Shown: in pieces, positions 57,647 through 64,000 of the stretch
Layout of the letters: every line of letters begins with the position of its first letter
How positions within the stretch are numbered: position 1 is the first letter of the stretch
NCBI RefSeq assembly: GCF_030848475.1
Contig: NZ_JAVDDS010000004.1
Coordinates: forward strand, 1-64,000
DNA length: 64,000 nucleotides
Direction: 5' to 3'
Source: Herbivorax alkaliphila
GTDB taxonomy: Bacteria > Bacillota > Clostridia > Acetivibrionales > Acetivibrionaceae
Position numbers and translations under genes: made by a program
The notes under the pieces: generated by a model
Database searches by the model: none
What the model was told of the DNA's origin: nothing
What the model saw: the letters and a program-made list of their open reading frames with translations, nothing else

Positions 57647-58399
57647 ATGAATATTAAGCAGTTAGAGGGGAAAACTGCAATTGTAACAGGTTCCGGTAGA
57701 GGTTTAGGAAAAGCTGTTGCTAAAAAGCTTGGACAAATGGGGGCTAATATCGTTTTAAATGATATTTTGCAATCTGATAGTGTTGATGCTACTGCAGAAG
57801 AGCTTAAATCTTTAGGAATAAACGTACTTGTTACAAAGGGTGATGTTAGAAATTTAGAAGATAATGAAGCGATGGTTAAAGCTTCTATTGAGGAATTTGG
57901 AAGCATAGATATATTGGTTAATAATGCAGGAATAACCAAAGACAAACCTATAATTAAAATGTCTGAAAAAGATTGGGACGATGTTTTAGATATAAATTTA
58001 AAAGGTGCATTTTTGTGTACTAAGGCAGTTGTAAGACCTATGATGAAAAAGAGAAAAGGTACGATTATTAACATCGCATCTGTAGCAGGTGTTATGGGAA
58101 ATCGGGGTCAAGCAAATTATTCTTCATCAAAGGCAGGATTAATAGGTCTTACAAAGTCAACTGCAAAAGAACTTTCATCAAGAAACATTACCTGTAATGC
58201 AGTTGCACCTGGAGTCATCGAAAGTAAGATGACGGATGTTTTAGCTGATGATGTAAAAGAGAATTATTTAAATAATATTCCATTAAAAAGGTTTGGGACG
58301 CCTGAAGACGTGGCAAATGTTATTGGTTTTCTTGCATCTGAAGATTCAAATTATGTAACAGGTCAAGTAATACATATTGACGGAGGACTAGTAATGTAA
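57647..58399 (+). CDS. fabG: 3-oxoacyl-ACP reductase
   Basis: It reduces 3-oxoacyl-ACP with NADPH. The short-chain dehydrogenase motifs are all present: cofactor TGSGRGLG near 12, NNAGITKD near 88, the catalytic Ser in ASVAG and the YSSSKAG (YxxxK) near 155. I choose ATG 57647, since AGGGAGAG lies before it; the in-frame ATG 57629 lies ahead of that site. Length is 250 residues, as normal. Confidence 0.94.
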   Translation: MNIKQLEGKTAIVTGSGRGLGKAVAKKLGQMGANIVLNDILQSDSVDATAEELKSLGINVLVTKGDVRNLEDNEAMVKASIEEFGSIDILVNNAGITKDKPIIKMSEKDWDDVLDINLKGAFLCTKAVVRPMMKKRKGTIINIASVAGVMGNRGQANYSSSKAGLIGLTKSTAKELSSRNITCNAVAPGVIESKMTDVLADDVKENYLNNIPLKRFGTPEDVANVIGFLASEDSNYVTGQVIHIDGGLVM

Positions 58400-58485
58400 T
58401 ATTATCATATTGTAATATTTTTTTATGAGACAATATGATTGTACATTGTTAAATAAATACCCCCTGTGGAAGGAGGTGAATGATA

Positions 58486-58710
58486 GTGTTAGATAAGATT
58501 AAAAAAATTGTTGTTGAACAGTTAGGTGTTGAAGAAGAAGAAATAGCTATGGAATCTTCCTTTATAGATGATTTAGGAGCAGACTCATTAGATATTGTTG
58601 AATTAATAATGGCTCTTGAAGAAGAGTTTGATCTTGAAATTCCTGATAGTGAGGCTGAAAAGATTTCTACAGTGGGAGATGTTGTTGAGTACATTAAGAG
58701 TAATTCATAA
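58486..58710 (+). CDS. acpP: Acyl carrier protein
   Basis: It carries acyl chains on a phosphopantetheine attached to the Ser in [12 protein letters not shown] (near residue 36). The acidic composition and 74 residues are typical. GTG 58486 fits the AGGAGG at 58471-58476 best, while ATG 58480 lies too close to it; both are in frame. A strong terminator follows, so fabF has its own start signals or is reached by read-through. Confidence 0.95.
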   Translation: MLDKIKKIVVEQLGVEEEEIAMESSFIDDLGADSLDIVELIMALEEEFDLEIPDSEAEKISTVGDVVEYIKSNS

Positions 58711-58742
58711 AAAAAGTCCCTTAGTGGAGGGACTTTTTTTTA
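58708..58742 (+). terminator. Terminator after acpP
   Basis: AAAAAGTCCC pairs with GGGACTTTTT around an 8-base loop, and a T-run follows. Confidence 0.9.
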
Positions 58743-58873
58743 AAAAGATAATTTTAAAAGAGATTTACCATACATCTATTTAGAAACTATTCAAAAGAAG
58801 ATGTTTAAATATATTGTTTTTAATCTAAATTATTAGTGGTACAGTTTTTACAATTAGCACTGGAGGTTAAATT

Positions 58874-60112
58874 ATGAAAAAGCGTGTAGTTATTACCGGT
58901 ATGGGGGTTGTTTCTGCATTAGGTAATGAAGTAAATGAGTTCTGGAATTCTATAAAGAATGGTAAATGTGGTATATCAAAAGTGTCAACATTTGATGTTT
59001 CAAATATGACTTCTAAAGTTGCTGCTGAAATAAATGATTTCGATCCAACAATGTACATTGAAAAAAAGGAAGCAAAAAGGATGGACAGGTTTACTCAGTT
59101 TGCCATGGCAGCTTCTAAAATGGCTGTTGATATGTCAGAATTGGATGTTAAAAAATTAGATAATTATAGATTTGGAGTTGTTGTAGGATCTGGTATAGGA
59201 GGAATTCAAACCTTTGAGAACCAACATAATGTGTTAAATAAAAGAGGACCTGGCAGAGTAAGTCCATTTTTTATTCCTATGATGATATCAAATATGGCAA
59301 CTGGACGTATCGCTATTCAATATGGTGCAAAAGGTTTTAATGAATGTGTGGTTACTGCATGTGCAACATCTACTAATGCTGTTGGAGATGCATTTAAGGT
59401 TATTCAACGAGGAGATGCAGATGTAATAATTACAGGTGGATCTGAGGCATCAATTACTCCAATGTCATTTGCAGGTTTTTGTTCAATGAAGGCAATGTCC
59501 ACTTGTGAAGATCCACAAACTGCATGCAGACCTTTTGATGCGGACAGAGATGGTTTTGTTATGGGGGAAGGTGCAGGTATACTGGTTATTGAAGAATTGG
59601 AACATGCCTTAAAGAGGAATGCAAATATTATAGCTGAAGTGGTTGGATATGCTTCTACTAATGATGCCTATCACATTACAGCTCCTAGTCCTGAAGGAGA
59701 GGGTGGAGTGATGTGTATGAAGATGGCAATAAAGGATTCAAATTTAACGCCAGATGACATTGACTATGTAAATACACATGGAACATCTACAGAGTTTAAT
59801 GATAAATTTGAAACTGCTGCCATAAAGTCAGTGTTTGGAGAAAAGGCAAAAAAAATGCCGGTTAGCTCGACAAAATCTATGACAGGTCATTTGCTTGGAG
59901 CTGCAGGCTCTGTAGAAGCTATAATTTCAGCTCTTTCAATTAAGGACGGTTTTGTACCGCCTACAATAAATTATAAGACAAAGGATCCAGAATGTGACCT
60001 TGATTATGTGGCAAATGAAGGTAGAAAAGCAGATGTTTCAAGTGTGTTATCAAATTCATTGGGATTTGGTGGTCATAATGCTTCAATTGTAATAAAAAGA
60101 TATGAACCTTAA
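58874..60112 (+). CDS. fabF: 3-oxoacyl-ACP synthase II
   Basis: It elongates acyl-ACP with malonyl-ACP. The 412 residues show catalytic Cys in TACATSTNA near 163, His in [11 protein letters not shown] near 303 and the second His in [12 protein letters not shown] near 340. GGAGG lies ahead of the ATG. It follows a terminator and a gap of about 160 bases, so a separate promoter is likely. It is the last fatty-acid gene of the cluster. Confidence 0.95.
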   Translation: MKKRVVITGMGVVSALGNEVNEFWNSIKNGKCGISKVSTFDVSNMTSKVAAEINDFDPTMYIEKKEAKRMDRFTQFAMAASKMAVDMSELDVKKLDNYRFGVVVGSGIGGIQTFENQHNVLNKRGPGRVSPFFIPMMISNMATGRIAIQYGAKGFNECVVTACATSTNAVGDAFKVIQRGDADVIITGGSEASITPMSFAGFCSMKAMSTCEDPQTACRPFDADRDGFVMGEGAGILVIEELEHALKRNANIIAEVVGYASTNDAYHITAPSPEGEGGVMCMKMAIKDSNLTPDDIDYVNTHGTSTEFNDKFETAAIKSVFGEKAKKMPVSSTKSMTGHLLGAAGSVEAIISALSIKDGFVPPTINYKTKDPECDLDYVANEGRKADVSSVLSNSLGFGGHNASIVIKRYEP

Positions 60113-60147
60113 AAAGCGTTTTATTTTTACTTGCTTTAGGAGGCAGC

Positions 60148-60861
60148 ATGGAAAAGTTTGAAGAGATTTTAAAAAAAATAAAAAAACTAGAGGGAAAAAT
60201 AGGGTATACTTTTAAAGACAAAAATAACATCATTTTAGCACTTACTCATAGTTCTTATGCCAATGAATACAAAAGCCAAAATTTCACAAGCAATGAAAGG
60301 CTTGAATTTTTAGGTGATACTGTGTTGAATATGATTATCAGCGAAGACATTTATAATAAATATTATAATTTGTCTGAAGGAGAAATGACAAAATTTAGAT
60401 CAAATGTAATATGTGAGGCATCCCTTGCAAGATGTGCAAAAAATATAAATATTGGAGAATATCTTCTTTTAGGGAAGGGCGAAGAAAACACTGGTGGAAG
60501 ATCTAGGATATCTATTCTTTCAGATTCCGTTGAGGCTTTAATTGGGGCACTGTATTTAGACGCAGGGATAGAGAGGACAAGATTTTTTGTGTTGAATCAT
60601 ATGGGTGAAATGATTGAAGAGTCCATAAAAGGTATAATATTCATGGATTACAAAACTCAGCTACAGGAAATTTTACAAAGAAGTAATGAAAAAAAGGTTG
60701 TGTATGAAATTATTGATGAAAAAGGTCCAGATCATAATAAAGTATTTATTTCTCAAGTAAAAATAGATGACAGACCAGCGGGTAGAGGAAAAGGTAGAAC
60801 TAAAAAGGAAGCAGAACAGATGGCTGCTAAGGAAACAATTGAATCAATAAATAAAAACTAA
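60148..60861 (+). CDS. rnc: Ribonuclease III
   Basis: It cleaves double-stranded RNA in rRNA and mRNA processing. The 237 residues have the endonuclease signature ERLEFLGDTVLNMIISEDIY near 50 with its acidic residues, a second acidic DSVEALIGALYLDAG block near 130, and a C-terminal dsRNA-binding domain ending GRTKKEAEQMAAKE. TAGGAGG precedes the ATG. The neighbourhood (acpP-fabF-rnc-...-smc) is the usual Firmicute order. Confidence 0.95.
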   Translation: MEKFEEILKKIKKLEGKIGYTFKDKNNIILALTHSSYANEYKSQNFTSNERLEFLGDTVLNMIISEDIYNKYYNLSEGEMTKFRSNVICEASLARCAKNINIGEYLLLGKGEENTGGRSRISILSDSVEALIGALYLDAGIERTRFFVLNHMGEMIEESIKGIIFMDYKTQLQEILQRSNEKKVVYEIIDEKGPDHNKVFISQVKIDDRPAGRGKGRTKKEAEQMAAKETIESINKN

Positions 60862-60893
60862 AAATAATAATGATATATAAGTAAGGAAGTAAA

Positions 60894-61910
60894 ATGAATA
60901 AGAGAAAAATAATTATACCAATTTTTATTCCCCATAAGGGATGTCCTTTTGATTGTGTTTTTTGTAATCAAAAAAATATAAGCGGACAAATAAAAGATAT
61001 GGATGAAAAACAAATGCACAGCATTATACAATCATTTATAAATTCAGTTCCTAAAGGAGAAGTAGATGAAATAGCGTTTTATGGTGGAAGTTTTACAGGT
61101 ATAAAAAAAGAAGAACAGGTAAAATTTCTACAAATTGCCAATGAGTATATAGAAAATGGTTATGTAAAGAAAATTCGCCTGTCAACACGTCCTGATTATA
61201 TAAATCAGGATATACTAAATTATTTAAAACATTATAATGTATCTACAATAGAACTTGGCGTTCAAAGCTTAGATGAGGAAGTATTAAAAACTGCTTCAAG
61301 AGGGCATGGGATTGACGATGTTTATAGAGCATCAAAGATAATTAAGGAAAATGGTTTTATTCTTGGTATTCAGACCATGGTGGGTCTTCCTAAAGACACA
61401 TCTGACAGGGCTTTGTATACTGCAAAAAAAGTAGTTGAGATTTCTCCTGACCTAGTGAGAATATATCCATTATTAGTAATAAAAGACACATATATTGAAA
61501 AAATGTATTATAATAGGGAATACATTCCTCTAACTATAGATGACACTGTTAATCTGTGTACAGAGTTAGTTCAAATATATAGAGCTAATGGTATAAATGT
61601 AATTAGAATTGGGCTTCAACCAACTGATAATATAAGTAAAAATGGTGATGTAATAGAAGGACCTTTTCATCCTGCATTGAGACAATTAGTTGAATCTAGG
61701 ATTGCTCTTATTTCAATAGAAAAAGAAATAATAAAAAGAGGATTAAATAAAAAAAATGATATTGTTATATGTACAAGCAAGGAAAAAATATCAAATGTAA
61801 TTGGACAAAAAAAGTCGAATATTATGTATTTAAAGGGAAAATATAAGTATAATAGTATTTTAGTTAGAATATCCAAAGACAAACATGAACTTTATGATAT
61901 AAAATATTAA
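60894..61910 (+). CDS. Elp3-like radical SAM protein
   Basis: The 338 residues have the radical SAM cluster motif in HKGCPFDCVFCNQ (CxxxCxxC) near 18-25, a SAM-binding FYGGSFTG near 62, and GVQSLDEEVL near 121, wording shared with Elp3/HemN-like enzymes. The acetyltransferase half of true Elp3 is absent. This gene is widely conserved between rnc and smc in Clostridia. Its substrate is not known to me. AAGGAAG precedes the ATG. Confidence 0.82.
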   Translation: MNKRKIIIPIFIPHKGCPFDCVFCNQKNISGQIKDMDEKQMHSIIQSFINSVPKGEVDEIAFYGGSFTGIKKEEQVKFLQIANEYIENGYVKKIRLSTRPDYINQDILNYLKHYNVSTIELGVQSLDEEVLKTASRGHGIDDVYRASKIIKENGFILGIQTMVGLPKDTSDRALYTAKKVVEISPDLVRIYPLLVIKDTYIEKMYYNREYIPLTIDDTVNLCTELVQIYRANGINVIRIGLQPTDNISKNGDVIEGPFHPALRQLVESRIALISIEKEIIKRGLNKKNDIVICTSKEKISNVIGQKKSNIMYLKGKYKYNSILVRISKDKHELYDIKY

Positions 61911-62069
61911 TTTTGTAATATTGTTTGTTGAACAGTAATGTTATAAAATAGAATTATAGCAGGTTGTAGTATAACCTCTGGTCACTGATAAGTGAATAGC
62001 AATATACAGAGAGAGATTTATATAATTTTTAATTTATATAATTTACATTTAATTGAGGAGGATGAATGT

Positions 62070-62330
62070 ATGGAAGTATTAAAGGTATCAGCACAATCAC
62101 AGCCGAAGATGGTCGCCGGAGCATTGGCAGCAATTCTAAGAGGTAAATCAACAGCAGAAATACAGGCAGTGGGGGCAGCAGCAGTGAATCAGGCAATCAA
62201 AGCAATTGCAATTACCAGAGGTTTTGTAGCACCAAATGGAATTGATATTATCACTGTTCCTGCATTTTCATCAATTACTATTGATGGGGAGGAAAGAACT
62301 GCAATTAAGTTTCTTGTTGAACCAAGATAG
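62070..62330 (+). CDS. spoVS: Stage V sporulation protein S
   Basis: This 86-residue ALBA-like protein influences septation and spore coat/cortex formation. The near-invariant blocks MEVLKVSAQSQP and TRGFVAPNGIDI are both present. I start at ATG 62070, with GAGGAGG eight bases upstream; the longer in-frame version would add 26 residues foreign to the family. It stands between the radical SAM gene and smc and has its own terminator. It supports a spore-forming host. Confidence 0.95.
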   Translation: MEVLKVSAQSQPKMVAGALAAILRGKSTAEIQAVGAAAVNQAIKAIAITRGFVAPNGIDIITVPAFSSITIDGEERTAIKFLVEPR

Positions 62331-62354
62331 GTTTAGTTTCACATAGGTAATGTT

Positions 62355-62390
62355 AAAAAAGCTGTCCATTTAGTTGGAGAGCTTTTTTTA
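62355..62390 (+). terminator. Terminator after spoVS
   Basis: AAAAAAGCTGTCCA (62355-62368) pairs with TGGAGAGCTTTTTT (62375-62388), with one mismatch, and ends in a T-run. Confidence 0.85.
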
Positions 62391-62430
62391 TGCTTTTTTT
62401 AAAAGAAAGGCTTACCTCTAGCGAATTTTC

Positions 62431-62458
62431 TTGATTAAGCATGAATTTATGTTAAAAT
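62431..62458 (+). promoter_or_regulatory. Probable promoter of smc
   Basis: TTGATT at 62431-62436 and TAAAAT at 62453-62458, spacer 16, about 65 bases before the smc start. Confidence 0.5.
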
Positions 62459-62522
62459 AGTTATGGGAGCTAACTCTAGACAAAATGCATCAGTTTTAAT
62501 TTTAAATACCGGGGTGTTTTAA

Positions 62523-64000
62523 TTGCATTTAAAAAGACTTGAAGTGCAAGGCTTTAAATCATTTGCTGAAAAAATTAATCTTGAACTCAATTCCGGGATA
62601 ACAACTGTGGTAGGACCAAATGGAAGCGGCAAGAGTAATATTTCAGATGCCATAAGGTGGGTACTTGGAGAACAAAGTGCTAAAACCTTAAGAGGTGGAA
62701 AAATGGAAGATGTTATATTTGCTGGTACAGAACACAGGAAACCTTTAGGGTTTGCTGAGGTTTCACTGTGCTTTGACAATTCAGATAATGTTCTTCCTAT
62801 TGAATACAGTGAAGTTACAATAACCAGACGTGTATATCGTTCTGGTGAAAGTGAATATAAAATTAATAAAACTAATTGTCGTTTAAAGGATATTTCTGAG
62901 TTGTTCCTTGATACAGGTATAGGTAAAGATGGTTATTCAATTATTGGTCAGGGCAGAGTGGACGAAATATTAAGCACCAAATCAGAAGAGAGAAGGCACA
63001 TATTTGAAGAGGCTTCTGGAATAATGAAGTACAAAGTTAAAAAGCAGGAATCAGAGAAAAAGCTTGAGATGACAAGACAGAATCTTCTTAGGATTAATGA
63101 TATTATTTCAGAGCTGGAAAATCAGTTAGAGCCTTTAAAGAATCAATCTGACAGAGCAAAAAGATTTCTTTCTTTAAGAGATAACTTAAAGGAATTAGAA
63201 GTTAATGTTTATATAGAAAGCATATCAAAACTTAAAAGTAAAATAAAGGATTTTGAAGATAATTATATTTCTGTTAAGGATAATATTGACAGCGAAAGCA
63301 AAAAGTTAGAAGAAGTAACAAGTCTTAATGAGAAAAACACCATTTGTTTAAAGGACATGGATGAAAGGCTTGAAGTGTCTAAGAAGGGATATTATGCGTT
63401 AGAGGGAAATCTTGAAAGATGTAGCTCGGAAATAAAGTTAAATGAAGAAAAGAAAAACAATCTTACATTAAACAACAATCGTTTAGAGAATGAAACAAAT
63501 GAAATAAATAGAAAAATAAAAGATTTGGACAGTGAAGAGAATGTAAAAAAAGAAAAAATTGTTTATTTAAATGAAAGATATTTAGAATACAATAAAAAAC
63601 TAGAAGAATATAACGAAAAGTTGCAGACTATTTTAGATGACTTAAGTGAACATGAAAAATACATTGAAAAATTAAAGACAAGTATTATGGATAAACTTGA
63701 TGTTCAATCAGATAAAAGAACTCAGGCTAATAATGTGAAAAATCATATTGAAATTATCCAAAAAAGACAGACAAGCATTGAAAATGAATTAATGCAGTCA
63801 TCTTTAGAAAAAGATAATGAAAATACAAAAAAGAACAACCTTAATGAAAGTATTACAAGTACTGATAACATAATTGGTAACATAAAAGAAAAATTGAATT
63901 GTTTAAAAAGAAAGAAAAGTCTTACAAATACTGAGCTTGAAGAAATTAAGCGAAATCAAAACAGTTTAAAATCAGAAATACATGTAAAGACATCAAGGCA
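62523..64000 (+). CDS. smc: Chromosome segregation protein SMC, 5' part (runs off the window)
   Basis: About 492 codons are visible. SMC is the ATPase core of condensin, with ScpA and ScpB. The N-terminal head has KRLEVQGFKSFAE at the start, Walker A GPNGSGKSN at 31-39, RWVLGEQSAKTLRGGKMEDV near 46-65 and the Q-loop IIGQGRVDEIL near 140. The coiled coil begins near 170 and continues to the window edge. The start is TTG 62523, with GGGGTG upstream. Hinge, signature motif and Walker B lie outside the window. Confidence 0.95.
   Translation, partial: MHLKRLEVQGFKSFAEKINLELNSGITTVVGPNGSGKSNISDAIRWVLGEQSAKTLRGGKMEDVIFAGTEHRKPLGFAEVSLCFDNSDNVLPIEYSEVTITRRVYRSGESEYKINKTNCRLKDISELFLDTGIGKDGYSIIGQGRVDEILSTKSEERRHIFEEASGIMKYKVKKQESEKKLEMTRQNLLRINDIISELENQLEPLKNQSDRAKRFLSLRDNLKELEVNVYIESISKLKSKIKDFEDNYISVKDNIDSESKKLEEVTSLNEKNTICLKDMDERLEVSKKGYYALEGNLERCSSEIKLNEEKKNNLTLNNNRLENETNEINRKIKDLDSEENVKKEKIVYLNERYLEYNKKLEEYNEKLQTILDDLSEHEKYIEKLKTSIMDKLDVQSDKRTQANNVKNHIEIIQKRQTSIENELMQSSLEKDNENTKKNNLNESITSTDNIIGNIKEKLNCLKRKKSLTNTELEEIKRNQNSLKSEIHVKTSR

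Noticed and set aside
58825-58850. Second FapR operator ahead of fabF
   Set aside because: TTAGTGGTAC matches only half of the palindrome.

Overview
The window reads as chromosome from a low-GC, endospore-forming anaerobe of the class Clostridia (Bacillota). The evidence is AT-rich codon use, strong AGGAGG ribosome sites, the sporulation genes spoIID-like and spoVS, a lysine L-box, a PyrR-attenuated pyrimidine operon with the pyrK/pyrDB pair, a FapR-type fatty-acid cluster and a cellodextrin phosphorylase closely resembling the Clostridium thermocellum enzyme. The last points to a cellulose/cellodextrin-using lineage. No species is claimed.

Layout. (1) 1-14.7 kb is an accessory, defence-type island. 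A tight five-cistron operon (608-11995) encodes a KAP-type NTPase, a CoiA-like zinc-finger protein, a large coiled-coil protein with a possible degenerate AAA fold, an unknown protein, and a DEAH helicase with a DUF1998 C-terminus whose frame is broken near 7.8 kb. Convergent to it is a RloA/RloB-type ATPase-TOPRIM pair (12.1-14.0 kb), followed by a relic of an IS200/IS605 tnpA. (2) 14.8-20.1 kb holds a copper-amine-oxidase-domain surface protein, tRNA-Leu(GAG) and a lysine-riboswitch operon (asd-dapA-dapB and a stand-alone ACT regulator). (3) 20.2-25.2 kb holds a cobalamin adenosyltransferase, a SpoIID-like protein, queuosine genes queA-tgt, and yajC. (4) 25.2-32.4 kb holds an ABC-2 exporter, an NMT1/SsuA-type ABC importer, trmB, a CBM25 protein without signal peptide, and a TIGR04086 membrane protein. 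(5) 32.5-43.0 kb is the pyrimidine operon pyrR-pyrB-pyrC-pyrF-carA-carB-pyrK-pyrD; pyrE is absent. (6) 43.2-51.6 kb is mixed: cellodextrin phosphorylase, a lipoprotein, a tandem-repeat coiled-coil protein, a histidine phosphatase, and an Mre11-like nuclease next to a Rad50-like protein that stops at the zinc hook. (7) 51.7-64 kb is conserved core: rimO-pgsA, fapR-plsX-fabH-fabD-fabG-acpP-fabF, rnc, an Elp3-like radical SAM gene, spoVS and the start of smc.

How the parts work together. The L-box couples lysine/diaminopimelate synthesis to lysine level. PyrR senses pyrimidine nucleotides and attenuates its own operon through a leader terminator. FapR probably binds a near-consensus operator in its own promoter region to tie lipid synthesis to malonyl-CoA. 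The accessory island looks like a composite anti-phage locus.

Most worth following up: the unrecognised helicase/KAP operon and its broken helicase frame, the half-length Rad50-like protein with its Mre11 partner, a dispersed palindromic repeat of about 100 bp found at three or four intergenic sites, and an uncharacterised leader between pyrR and pyrB.
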